Shown here: in pieces, positions 19,049 to 27,170 of the stretch | Position numbering within the stretch: position 1 is the first letter of the stretch | Layout of the letters: each line of letters begins with the position of its first letter | Assembly: GCF_021462285.1 (NCBI RefSeq) | Contig: NZ_CP082788.1 | Coordinates: 62,001 to 126,000 of the forward strand | DNA length: 64,000 nucleotides | Direction: 5' to 3' | From: Serratia entomophila | GTDB lineage: Bacteria > Pseudomonadota > Gammaproteobacteria > Enterobacterales > Enterobacteriaceae | Position numbers and translations under genes: made by a program | The notes under the pieces: model-generated | What the model saw: the letters and a program-made list of their open reading frames with translations, nothing else | What the model was told of the DNA's origin: nothing | Databases searched by the model: none

Positions 19049-19498
19049 TTAGGCAGTCTGAATGGTCACGCGATCGGCCATGAGCGTGATTTGCTGTACC
19101 GCGATTTCGTTGCTGGTCGCATCAAATGACGGGGAGGTCAGTGAGGTCGGGAAGGCGTTGCTCACATTCCAGCTGACCAGCACTTCCGTGCCGGCTTCAT
19201 TGGTCAGGCTGATCATGATGTCTTTCTTTTCAACCTGATTAAGTTGAATGGCGTTAATCCATTCATACATCGCATTTTTGCCCGGAAATACTCCTTTACT
19301 CAGCGTAATGTTAGGGGCCTGTCGCTGGCCGGGCATTTTGAACCAATTGCCGGTCCCGTCCCGGTATTCAATGGTGTCAAAATTAATATCCAGACCAGAA
19401 GCACTGGTAAACGGCACCTGCTCATCGCCCAGGGTCACAATAAAGCGATAAGTAGGGATTGGATATTGCACTGCAATGTCGTCTGCGGTAATAGCCAT
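19049..19498 (-). CDS. afp1: Afp1-like major tube protein
   Basis: A 149-aa inner-tube subunit of the gp19/Hcp-like family. Key segments are 'YPIPTYRFIVTLGDEQVPFTSASGLD', of which YRFIVTLGDEQVPF and SASGLDINFDTIEYRDG are the most characteristic, then 'LSKGVFPGKNAMYEWI' and 'IAVQQITLMADRV'. It is the first gene of the afp operon. The 176-bp upstream gap holds an ops element, so expression should depend on an RfaH-type antiterminator. Confidence 0.95.
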   Translation of the reverse strand: MAITADDIAVQYPIPTYRFIVTLGDEQVPFTSASGLDINFDTIEYRDGTGNWFKMPGQRQAPNITLSKGVFPGKNAMYEWINAIQLNQVEKKDIMISLTNEAGTEVLVSWNVSNAFPTSLTSPSFDATSNEIAVQQITLMADRVTIQTA

Positions 19499-19601
19499 GA
19501 GTTAAATCCTTCTTTTTACAATCAATAGTGGGTGCAAATAATCCTTTTAAATTATCTGCATGAAAAACAATTTAATTAACTCCGTTTCCCCTGAAAAAAA
19601 G

Positions 19602-19613
19602 CATGCTACCGCC
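19602..19613 (-). promoter_or_regulatory. ops element (RfaH/AnfA1 loading site) in the afp1 leader
   Basis: Read on the minus strand, the sequence is CAGGGGCGGTAGCATGC followed by a run of seven T. It contains the complete ops core GGCGGTAG with the following nnT, and the preceding CAGGG matches JUMPstart-type leaders. It lies 104 bp upstream of the afp1 start codon, downstream of the endolysin gene. RfaH-family proteins are known to be recruited to RNA polymerase paused at ops. The partner here is very probably the NusG-like protein encoded at 23528 to 23974. Confidence 0.88.
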
Positions 19614-19674
19614 CCTGATTTACACCAGTTGTTTTTTCATGCTTATAAATAAAAAATACGTCTAACTGTGTTAC

Positions 19675-20100
19675 TTATTTCAGAAAGAGTGCGCTTTCGG
19701 CCTCTCTTCTGCGTACCAGGCCGGGCAGCGCTTTACCGCCGGCATGGATCCAACGCCCAAATTCCTGGGCCGCGCCGTCATAATCACCGGCATTGAGTTT
19801 TTTCAGCAGCGTTGAGGTTCGGAAATTCCCGACGCCCAGGTTGAAAACAAATGAAACCAGGGCATCAAACTGATTTTGCGTAAGCGGAACATGCACATAC
19901 TGATTTACTGCCCGTTCACTCTCCGCTACATCCTGACGCAAGAAGGAAATAGCCTGCCCTTCGGTAATAACATCATCCGGACCGACGCCGGCAGTATGAC
20001 CATATCCAATGGACCATACGTTGGCCGAGCATTGATAAGCACGGAGCCTTAGCCCCTCAAAATGTTTAATGAGTTTAAGTCCATTAACATCGATTATCAT
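19675..20100 (-). CDS. Endolysin, T4/P1-type lysozyme (GH24), Afp-side lysis cassette
   Basis: A 141-aa muramidase of glycoside hydrolase family 24, expected to cut peptidoglycan once a holin opens the inner membrane. The active-site region 'HFEGLRLRAYQCSANVWSIGYGHT' shows Glu15 and Cys24 with the spacing seen in P1 Lyz (Glu-Cys-Thr). The third position is Ser30 rather than Thr. There is no signal peptide or signal-anchor, so export needs a pore-forming holin. GGAGG lies 5 bases before the ATG. It is 177 bp upstream of afp1 and about 60% similar by eye to the second endolysin at 45.2 kb. Confidence 0.92.
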   Translation of the reverse strand: MIIDVNGLKLIKHFEGLRLRAYQCSANVWSIGYGHTAGVGPDDVITEGQAISFLRQDVAESERAVNQYVHVPLTQNQFDALVSFVFNLGVGNFRTSTLLKKLNAGDYDGAAQEFGRWIHAGGKALPGLVRRREAESALFLK

Positions 20101-20666
20101 TGTAACCTCCGTACCAACAGGTTTATCTGACAGCTGATCGCAGAGATAAAACTACATCACTGAAATATCGCCACAGGCATCCATCCATATTCGAAAATGT
20201 ATGCATTCAATACAGAAAGATAAATGAAAATATCGACAAAATTGACATTGAAAGTATTTACAGGATATGTGATTTGAAATCATGAATATAAAATATTACA
20301 ACGACGGCGACATCTACTCTCTAAACCGGATCACTTCATAAAAAGGATCTTGACGTTTGAAATTAATCCCCGCCATATTTTAAAAACTCACTATTGAGCG
20401 GATCAATTTAAATCCAAAAAGGAAAAGGCGCCCACATCTGTAAGGTATTACGCATCAAAAGATACTAAGACATACTGACACCCTGTAAAAACAAATCCGC
20501 ATCTATATAGGGTGCCATAAAATGATGTTTTTGTAGTTATCAACCAATTTATTATAAATTACATTTTTATTTATCTGGTTAAATTTAAATATATATCACT
20601 GAAACACTAGCAGTGCTAGCCAACTTGTCGCCACAGCTAGTTTTTAGAATAATTTTCTTTTTCTAA
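20101..20666. other. AT-rich non-coding gap between endolysin and small membrane gene
   Basis: These 566 bp hold no reading frame of plausible length on either strand. It is AT-rich. No convincing minus-strand promoter or terminator was found, so it is either a long leader for the endolysin or the scar of a lost lysis gene. Confidence 0.5.
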
Positions 20667-20870
20667 TTAATTAGTTAATCGCTTCCATAATAAGTCCAAT
20701 AAGTGACCACCTAATGCCCAACTCAAACCGGAGAAGGCCATGGTTATAAACTCGCTGTATCCTTGTTCATAGCCATAGATCCCCGCTAAAAGCCCCGAAA
20801 ATCCGGAAGTAACGACTTGCTTGAAAACCTCAAGCCATGAAATTTTCTCCCCAGACTCTTTGTTTTCCAT
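20667..20870 (-). CDS. Small two-segment membrane protein, holin- or antiholin-like
   Basis: A 67-aa protein with a charged N-terminus (MENKESGEKISWLEVFK), two hydrophobic stretches (about residues 20 to 36 and 41 to 62) and a basic C-terminus (WKRLTN). This is the layout of small phage holins or antiholins, and the gene lies between Rz/Rz1 and the endolysin. I do not recognise the exact family. No strong ribosome site is visible. An ops-like sequence with one core mismatch lies 11 to 21 bases before the start. Confidence 0.55.
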   Translation of the reverse strand: MENKESGEKISWLEVFKQVVTSGFSGLLAGIYGYEQGYSEFITMAFSGLSWALGGHLLDLLWKRLTN

Positions 20871-20880
20871 TAAATATCTA

Positions 20881-20891
20881 ACGATACCGCC
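20881..20891 (-). promoter_or_regulatory. Degenerate ops-like sequence
   Basis: On the minus strand this reads GGCGGTATCGT, which differs from the ops core GGCGGTAG only at the eighth base. It lies just upstream of the small membrane gene. The mismatch and the very short distance to the start codon make it a weak candidate for AnfA1 loading on the lysis genes. Confidence 0.25.
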
Positions 20892-21064
20892 TCAAGCGGA
20901 GAATCCTCCTACAATCAACCAAGAGAATACCATGTCACTATCAGGAAGCGGTTTTGGTAACGAAAAAATAATCATTAGAACTCCAATTTTAGTTAATATT
21001 ATAAACTCACGTTAATCGGCTCGTAATAATTAGCACGTACCATATATTAAAAATATATATATTT

Positions 21065-21526
21065 TTAATCTTTAAGACAGAACTGCCGAATATAACTCTG
21101 AAGATACATCAGTTTTTGTTGGTCTCTGATGATGCCTTCCCGGATAGAAAGAATACGCTGTCCAGTATCTGCAGAGAGTTCGAAGGGGCCGTCATAGCCC
21201 AAGCTGCGGGTTGAGGGGGATGTTCTGTCTGGACAGGATATTTGTCCAGAGACGAGCATCCTGCGATGGCCACGGGCAAGCTGAGTGCGCAGGACCGTAT
21301 TCTCTTGTTCAGCCTCATTCAGTTTCTCCGTGTGGTGTTCATCTAATTCAGCTAGTTTGCGATGCTGACTTTGTATCAATTCAATTTGATTTTCATATTT
21401 CCTGACTGATGCGTTTGCTTCCTTCGATTTTTCCTTCCAGATGATTGACTGTTGATAATAATATCGGGTTGACCAAGAAAAAGCTGCAATTACGACGATG
21501 ATTCCGCACAACATAGCTATTCGCAT
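21065..21526 (-). CDS. Rz-like inner-membrane spanin (i-spanin)
   Basis: A 153-aa protein with one N-terminal membrane segment (residues 2 to 19, 'IAMLCGIIVVIAAFSW') and a long charged helical region with heptad-like pattern (about residues 30 to 90). This is the structure of phage Rz. With Rz1 it would bridge inner and outer membranes and fuse them at the final lysis step. An Rz1 gene is nested in another frame inside it, which strongly supports the call. It lies between an IS-rich region and the small membrane gene. Confidence 0.85.
   Translation of the reverse strand: MRIAMLCGIIVVIAAFSWSTRYYYQQSIIWKEKSKEANASVRKYENQIELIQSQHRKLAELDEHHTEKLNEAEQENTVLRTQLARGHRRMLVSGQISCPDRTSPSTRSLGYDGPFELSADTGQRILSIREGIIRDQQKLMYLQSYIRQFCLKD
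21109..21318 (-). CDS. Rz1-like spanin lipoprotein nested in Rz
   Basis: A 69-aa reading frame entirely inside the Rz gene but in a different frame. The N-terminus MRLNKRIRSCALSLPVAIAGC has positive charges, a hydrophobic core and a lipobox ending at Cys21 (IAGC). The mature part is short and Pro-rich ('EHPPQPAAW'), as in phage Rz1. It should be an outer-membrane lipoprotein pairing with Rz. The nested architecture is a phage hallmark and is repeated at the Tc locus. Confidence 0.82.
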   Translation of the reverse strand: MRLNKRIRSCALSLPVAIAGCSSLDKYPVQTEHPPQPAAWAMTAPSNSLQILDSVFFLSGKASSETNKN

Positions 21527-21900
21527 TTATAAATAACCCCTTCGAACATTCTTCTCTATTGAAGTGATAACATAATAAAAAACCAAATATAACATCACGA
21601 TTAATAAAATAGAAAGTAAGAAATATTGAGATAATTGACATAATAGGAAGTATTAAAAACACGCCTAGCGACTATTAATCAATTTTTCATCAAAAATCTT
21701 AAACGACTGCTTTCAGGTTCGCTCTCTTGTTTGTCTGAATTAACTATAGGATCAATTCAGAACAAATAGAAATCGTTAGTAACGATCGTTACCAATCCAA
21801 TTCATAGTTATGGGCTATCAAAAAAACAATAACAATCGGGAAAAGCTTTCAATTAAAATGGTAGTGATCATGGTTATTAAAATATGCATATTATATACAT
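21527..21900. other. AT-rich gap upstream of Rz
   Basis: No supported gene. It contains a perfect 14-bp palindrome GTAACGATCGTTAC at 21779 to 21792. A related AACGATCGTT motif occurs at 59664 to 59673, and both lie near umuC remnants. Confidence 0.45.
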
Positions 21901-21904
21901 CGAT

Positions 21905-22015
21905 ACAAGCACGGTTGTTCTGCGGCCTAAATCGCACTAACGTTGGGCCATGTATCTCGATTGATGCGCTGGGGGTAAAGCAGCAGACATCGTTAGCCGT
22001 ACGTTTGGTCAGCAG
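21905..22015 (+). pseudogene. umuC: umuC fragment
   Basis: On the plus strand the frame reads 'GPCISIDALGVKQQTSLAVR', resembling the middle of UmuC, the DNA polymerase V catalytic subunit. It is also similar to the better preserved umuC remnant at 62.0 kb ('GVPCISIDALPAKQQIIVSR'). Only about 35 codons are recognisable and both ends are lost. It is a scrap left by rearrangement, adjacent to a decayed IS91 copy. Confidence 0.5.
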
Positions 22016-22097
22016 CGGAACCTACACCAGATGGAGTGCAAGTACGCCAGCGCCAGTTGATGATCCTACCGCACTTGCTGTGGCGCCATCCACACCC

Positions 22098-22860
22098 CCG
22101 CGCATAAATTAACCCCTCTATGACGTGAGCCGGCTCGCGCCACGCCCTTTTCCTGTCTCCTGTCATTAGACTTTGCCTCATGGATATTACCCGCCCCAGC
22201 AAAGCTGCTGTTCCAGCATGACAATAAACATGGCGATACCCTCAACGACTGGACCAAACTCGCAACGAGCGCATTATTACCTGCGGCACCTGCTTCATAG
22301 GCGCACGCCGCTACGGCTACGCCTGATAGGACTGCGTACCCATGACCGCTACCTCTGGCCGTTCGTCAACAACAACAGGCCGCTACTCCACGACCTGTTT
22401 CCCTGTTTTATCCGAGCCCGTCTGTCGCGGTCTTGCAGCTACGACATTATCGCGGCAGCGCCATGGTCCATCCGTATTACGATCACAGGGCACAACAGCA
22501 CAAACGTCAAAAAATCCATCAAGAGGACATACTGCAGCGCTATGTCAGCCATATCCCAGCCTGACATTTTAAGATGGTGCGTTACTGCGGCACGCTACTA
22601 CCGAAGGTCTACTAACTGCGGTAGATGACGGTTCGAGAGAACCCCAAATGGGCAGGGTTTGCGGTGCTGATGAAAGGCTTCCTGGGCACAGATCCGTACC
22701 AATGTATCTTGTGTGGCAATCGGTTGCGTTTGCCAGCGCTCAGGCGGGCGAGCACACCATAAAACGGTTGTCTGACAGACTTCACTAACTGGCAAAAAAC
22801 GATGGCTCCAGATGCCAGCATTGGCTCAATGTAGCTGAAAAAGGTGTTTTAGATTAAAAA
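22098..22860 (+). pseudogene. Decayed IS91-family element, copy A
   Basis: DNA similarity to the better copy at 28.0 to 29.4 kb runs from the leader ('gtgagccggct') through the transposase start (22180 region, 'DITRPSKAAV'), the 'DTLNDWTKL' segment and the C-terminal 'AGFAVLMKGFLGTDPYQCILCGNRLR' region (core FAVLMKGFLGTDPYQC), to the tail past 22850. Several internal deletions and stops have removed the catalytic part. It cannot encode a working rolling-circle transposase. Confidence 0.75.
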
Positions 22861-23094
22861 CAAGTCAAAGTCAGTATTTTTACACACAACCTATCGCTAT
22901 ACCCCGCAATCCGGGATTGTAATCCGCTACTGTACAAGGTTAGAAAGCTAAAAAAAGGGAAATTGAGTTTCCAAACTATCGAACGATTAAGCAGTACGGA
23001 AGGTAAAGCTTTAAGATCAAACACATCCGGAACAAAACAATTTAAATAAATGAATATTTTAATCCTATTCATTAGATGATAACATCAACTTTTT
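22861..23094. other. Short AT-rich spacer after IS91 copy A
   Basis: No gene is supported. The first 60 bases share the tail sequence seen after IS91 copy B (compare 29410 to 29460), so the element end lies in this stretch. Confidence 0.4.
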
Positions 23095-23409
23095 TCATTC
23101 TTTCTTTGTCTTGGAGTTGAATTTAGAAGAAACCATATATCGGATTCTATCCACGCCAAGTAGCCCAATAACACCACCGACGATGCCAGCACTGTTCGGA
23201 GGTAGTCCAAAATGCTCTAACATGCCAGAAAAAGACAGGGCAAGAATACCACACGCGAGCATTGAAGTAACAACCTCTTTAATTTCTTTATTATCTTTCA
23301 AACTCGTCAATGCAGAAACACTCAGTGCACTTAAAGCAGCATAGACCGAAGATATATATAATTTTAACCAGTCTATAGTCATATCAAGAAAGCCAGAATA
23401 ATGGTTCAC
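23095..23409 (-). CDS. Phage-type holin (LydA/Phage_holin_3-like), Afp-side lysis cassette
   Basis: A 104-aa protein with hydrophobic segments at about residues 18 to 35, 48 to 66 and 72 to 90 and a Lys-rich C-terminus (SKFNSKTKKE). The pattern 'EVVTSMLACGILALSF' followed by 'GLPPNSAGIVGGVIGLLGVDRIR' is typical of three-helix phage holins. The start is GTG at 23409 with GGGGA 5 bases upstream; ATG at 23382 is the alternative. It is 118 bp downstream of the AnfA1-like gene and would supply the pore for the endolysin at 19.7 kb. IS91 debris now separates it from Rz/Rz1. Confidence 0.82.
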   Translation of the reverse strand: MNHYSGFLDMTIDWLKLYISSVYAALSALSVSALTSLKDNKEIKEVVTSMLACGILALSFSGMLEHFGLPPNSAGIVGGVIGLLGVDRIRYMVSSKFNSKTKKE

Positions 23410-23527
23410 AATGTCCCCATAGCCAATTAAAATTGACGCAATTAAAACCCCTGAATTAACAAAAAATGGATGGCAATGTGTTTTTTACAATCTGTTAAAT
23501 CACATTAACTCAAGGATTATTAACGTT

Positions 23528-23974
23528 TTATACAAGCTTATTCCTAATGATTGTTTTCCCTAGCTCGCTCTCTATCATTGACAATAAAGTATCAACCCGC
23601 AAGACTTTATTTTCACATCTTATTAATTTAATTACATCTTTATCAATCCCTGACAAGTAATCATTTTTCATTATTTTTCCGATAACAATATCGGGTATTG
23701 AATTTATCCCCCCACCAAACCTGACAAATCCTTTTACACCGATGGCATGTTGAATTTTTGATATTGGAATGTGATCAATGTCAAACCTCACAAAAAGGTA
23801 AGGAGGGAAAATACACCATCCTTTTGAAAAATTTTTTTTATTGTCAAATAAAACCTTCAACTCAGCCGGACTTAATCTTGGGCAGAAACACTCAACACCC
23901 ATAGCCTCCAAGCTTTTTTGCCCTAAGTCAATTTTCCCGTAATTACATCTAATCAAATACCATTTTTTTTTCAT
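23528..23974 (-). CDS. anfA1: RfaH/NusG-like transcription antiterminator (AnfA1 type)
   Basis: A 148-aa specialised NusG paralogue. The NGN domain begins 'KKWYLIRCNYGKIDLGQKSLE' (core WYLIRCNYGK) and continues through 'GVECFCPRLSP' and 'FPPYLFVRFD'. A later 'GVKGFVRFGG' matches the 'G V V RFGG' motif of RfaH. The C-terminal 45 residues are an all-purpose short KOW or helical domain. RfaH-type proteins load at ops and suppress pausing and termination over long operons. AnfA1 of S. entomophila is known to activate afp. GGTGA lies 6 bases before the ATG. The ops element at 19602 is its obvious target. Confidence 0.9.
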   Translation of the reverse strand: MKKKWYLIRCNYGKIDLGQKSLEAMGVECFCPRLSPAELKVLFDNKKNFSKGWCIFPPYLFVRFDIDHIPISKIQHAIGVKGFVRFGGGINSIPDIVIGKIMKNDYLSGIDKDVIKLIRCENKVLRVDTLLSMIESELGKTIIRNKLV

Positions 23975-24390
23975 TACGATTCACCAATAATTAAACTATA
24001 AGAAACTGGTGTAAGGCGAAGCTCCGCCAAAAACTCAACAAAGAGAATGTATATTCTTAAGCAACATGATCAGGATAATTCATGAACATCAACAATCAAC
24101 ACCACTCAACAATCGATAAAAAAATAAAATAACAAAACAATAAACCAGAAAATAAATAAAAACTAGAATATTATATCATTAAAGTTTACAATGTAAGTTT
24201 AATAGATCATCACCACCCTTTAATTCAGCAGCATCAACAGACCAAATAATAGTAAAAAAGCAACAAAACAAAATAAATTAAAATTTAAAACCAATAAATC
24301 TTAAAAAGTAAGATTTAAACACCAAAACAAAAACAAATATCAATAGAAATCAATTAATAATAATTATATAATTCACCTGTAATGCAGTCG
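23975..24390. other. Very AT-rich leader region upstream of anfA1-like gene
   Basis: About 415 bp with no reading frame I would support. It is strongly A-rich on the plus strand, which makes promoter calling unreliable. It probably contains the anfA1 promoter and may be a silenced (H-NS-type) region by composition. Confidence 0.4.
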
Positions 24391-24660
24391 AGGTAGCGCG
24401 CACGGCAGTATTGCTGCCTCAACCGTCTTTAAGACCCCGCATCACATCAATGCCGTCTGCATCATATATATTCACTACATGCAAAGTTGCGGCACCAGCA
24501 TGACAATGGCTAGTGCCGGTTTCTCAACAACATGGCGATATCACCTGGAACTGGACCAAACTCGCTTGCGAACACATACTTTCCTGCGGTACCAGACTTC
24601 AGCCTGGAGGAATTTGCGGTGCCGAAGGAGCAAATCATCTACTCACGTTTGTTGTAAATT
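24391..24660 (+). pseudogene. Decayed IS91-family element, copy C (5' end only)
   Basis: The stretch 'gcacggcagtattgctgcct' region matches the leader of copy B at about 28000. The following frame reads 'WNWTKLACEHILSCGT', corresponding to 'SDWTKLAVERMLACGM' of copy B. Everything after the zinc-finger start is gone. Confidence 0.6.
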
Positions 24661-24696
24661 TTGCTATTTCCCATACCCGAGCCTTTCAAGGCATCC

Positions 24697-24860
24697 TTAT
24701 CGTCTTTTTTTAATCTTTAGCTCTATTTCATCGATCATCTGCTGGATCATTTTCACCAAGTCTAACGTCAGCTGTTCGGCTGCCTCAAAACTCAGTTTAA
24801 GAATGTTGATTTGCCCTTCACCCAGCACATTTGTAAGCGTCAGCCGAAGGCCGTATTGAT
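24697..24860 (-). pseudogene. 3' fragment of an unidentified gene next to IS66
   Basis: A minus-strand frame encodes a helical tail ('FEAAEQLTLDLVKMIQQMIDEIELKIKKRR', core LTLDLVKMIQQMIDEIEL) with its 5' part replaced by the IS66 tnpC end. It looks like the C-terminus of a small protein cut by the insertion. The function is unknown. Confidence 0.3.
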
Positions 24861-26376
24861 CATTTCTCGGAAGGGATATCGATATTCCAGGGTAACAGTT
24901 CATGCACCCGGTTTGATGGCCAGTCTGCAATAACCGTCAGCACATGCCGCAGATAAGCTTCCGGATCCACATTGTTCAACTTGCAGCTCCCGAGCAGGCT
25001 ATACAACAGCGCACCGCGCTCTCCACCCAGGTCGGAGCCGAAGAACAGGTAGTTCTTGCGACCGAGGCTCACCGTTCGCAGCGCATTCTCCGCCAGATTA
25101 TTATCCGCTTCTGCCCACCCATCATCGCGGTAGTACGCCAACGCCGCCCACTGGTTCAGCGCGTAGTTGAACGCTTTCGCCGTTTCTGAGTGCCTCGACA
25201 GCGTCTTCACTTTTTCGCGCAGCCAGCCCTTGAGCTCAACAGGCAACGGCTTCGACCGGCGCTGCCTTTCCTCAAGCCGCAACGCGGCAGGCTGCCCACG
25301 GATCTCACCTTCGATGACGTACAGCTCGCCGATGCGGTGCAGGGCTTCTTCGGTTGTCGCCGACGGCGTGCGGACGTGTACGTCGTGATTTTCCGTCGGG
25401 CGTGCGCCCAGCACGCCGCCTCCGTGATCGTTCCGGCCTCACGATCGGGTTTATACAGTTCGTTGAACCCTGCGTCCGCGTCCGCCTGCAGGACCCCGCT
25501 AAAGTCAGACAAGTGCGCCTGCGGGTGGCATCCCTTTCTGTCCGGAGAGTAGCCGAACCAGACCGCCGGCGGTTGCAGTGATCCGGCGTGGCGGTCATCC
25601 CGCACATACACCCACAGCCGCCCAGTTTTGGTCTTCTTATTCCCCGGCAGCAGAACCGGCATGGGCGTATCGTCAGCGTGCACTTTTCCACATCTCAGGA
25701 CGTAATGACGTAAGGCCTCTTCCAGCGGAGCCATCAGACGGCAGCAAGCTTCTACCCAGCCGGCCAGCACCGAACGACTCAGCTCCACGCCCTGGCGGGC
25801 ATAGATTTCAGACTGGCGATAAAGCGGCGCGTGCTCGAGATATTTTGCCGCCATTAAACGGGCCAGCAGGCCGGGCCCGGCGATACCGCGCTCTATCGGA
25901 CGCGATGGCGCGAGTGCCTGAACGATACGGTCACATTGCGTGCAAGCATGTTTTTCACGTTCAGTACGGATGACCTTGAAGGCGCAGCGTATCAGCTCAA
26001 GCTGCTCCGCCGTATCTTCTCCCAGGTACGACAGCGCCCCGCCGCAGTCCGGGCAGCTTTTTTCCGCCGGCAACAGGTGGTTTACTTCACGGGGGAGTGA
26101 CTCTAGGAAGGGTTTTCGCGTGCGGGTCTGCCGCAGGGCGCGCGGCACGGCCGGGTCGCTGACCCGCCCCGCGACCTCGTCGCTGCTCTGTTCAAGGGCG
26201 ACCAGTTCAGCTTCCAACGTCGCAATTTGACGTGCGCGTTTCTCTGAGCTGCGACCGAACTTCATCCGTCGAAGCTTATCGAGCTGGGCGGTGAGCACTG
26301 ATATTTTACGTTCGTGCAGGGCCAGTTGTTCTTCTAATGCCAGAAGGCGGTCAGTTTGTTCCTTACACATCACCAC
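24860..26376 (-). pseudogene. tnpC: IS66 TnpC transposase, frameshifted
   Basis: The first part carries the leucine-rich N-terminus ('LLALEEQLALHERKISVL'), the Cys-x2-Cys zinc ribbon ('CPDCGGAL', 'CTQC') and the first catalytic Asp ('VHADDTPMPVLLPG'). The catalytic Glu region ('[13 protein letters not shown]') lies in another frame after about 25400. Reading 'CWAHARRKI' then 'HDVHVRTP' requires one missing base at about 25395. All blocks are present apart from this lesion. Confidence 0.88.
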
Positions 26377-26419
26377 CTTATAAATAGGGCCATGTTTTTT
26401 TTACAACATAGTCAGCGAG

Positions 26420-26713
26420 TTAAGCAGCCTTTTGGGCTGACGCCAGTCGATGCCTTCCATCAGCATCGCGGGCTGATGGCCAGGCAAAACAACCTCGATC
26501 CAGCCGTTTGGTCAGCAGACACAGCCCATCACCGGTGAACCAGAGGAGTTTTAGCTGGTTACCACTGCGTCCCCGGAAGATAAAGACGTGACCGGACAGC
26601 GGATCGTCTTTCAGCGCAGTTTGCACTTTGGCTGCCAGGCCATTGAGGCCGTTGCGCATATCGGTGATACCGGCAACCAACCAGATTTTTGTACTCGCCG
26701 GAAGCGGGATCAT
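26420..26713 (-). pseudogene. tnpB: IS66 TnpB, C-terminus damaged
   Basis: The conserved IS66 Orf2 start ('TKIWLVAGITDMRNGLNGLA') and 'SGHVFIFRGRSGNQLKLLWFTGDGLCLL' block (core FIFRGRSGNQLKLLW) are intact. After 'FAWPSARDA' the frame is lost. The normal ending 'MLMEGIDWRQPKRLL' is found in a different frame just downstream, so about a dozen codons have been deleted. The start overlaps the tnpA stop. Confidence 0.85.
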
Positions 26714-27117
26714 CGCTTGAGCTCCTGTATCAGCATCGCCAGCATGTTTTCGCTGACGGAGCCATCCAGGCGAAGTGTCCCGCTCCGGAACGTTATCTCA
26801 CAGGATAGCGGAAGCGCTGTCAGCTCAGCAGGGGGTAATGGTAGTTGATTAGTAGGTTGGGTTTCGGCATCAAATGTAATCGGAAGCAGTAGGGGCATAT
26901 CCGCTTCAGGTGATATCGGTAACGGGATTTTCCCCAGCCGCCAGTGTTGACGCCATTTAAACAATAAATTGGCGTTGATACCGTTCTCCAGCGCCAATTT
27001 TGAGACAGAGACACCGGGCTCATAGGAGGCAACAACAAGCCGCTGCTTAAATTCTGGGGGATAATTTCGACAGCCTTTTCGTCTGCCGGCGACAACATTT
27101 TTATGTATATCTGACAT
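26710..27117 (-). CDS. tnpA: IS66 TnpA (HTH accessory protein)
   Basis: A helix-turn-helix accessory protein of about 135 aa from IS66-family elements. The N-terminus has 'GCRNYPPEFKQRLVVASYEPGVSVSKLALENGINANLLFKWR', of which YPPEFKQRLV and NGINANLLFKWRQ are diagnostic. The start at 27117 (MSDIHKN) is preferred. An 8-bp-stem inverted repeat (GTTCCCAC, GTGGGAAC) at 27122 to 27146 lies directly upstream. Confidence 0.85.
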   Translation of the reverse strand: MSDIHKNVVAGRRKGCRNYPPEFKQRLVVASYEPGVSVSKLALENGINANLLFKWRQHWRLGKIPLPISPEADMPLLLPITFDAETQPTNQLPLPPAELTALPLSCEITFRSGTLRLDGSVSENMLAMLIQELKR

Positions 27118-27170
27118 TTTGGTTCCCACTACTATTTGGTGGGAACTACTTTGTCGGATGAGTCAGAAAA

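Larger units (their letters stand above)
24855..27150 (-). mobile_element. Degenerate IS66-family element
   Basis: The element has the standard IS66 order tnpA, tnpB, tnpC on the minus strand. tnpC is frameshifted and tnpB has an internal deletion, so it is no longer autonomous. I could not identify terminal inverted repeats or a target duplication, so the ends are approximate. Confidence 0.8.

Noticed and set aside
20241..20272. TTGACA-like box with a TATGTG at 18 bp on the plus strand
   Set aside because: No plus-strand gene follows and the -10 match is poor.
27122..27146. GTTCCCAC/GTGGGAAC inverted repeat as the IS66 terminal repeat
   Set aside because: Both arms lie on the same side of tnpA and no matching copy was found beyond tnpC, so it is a local hairpin and not the element ends.
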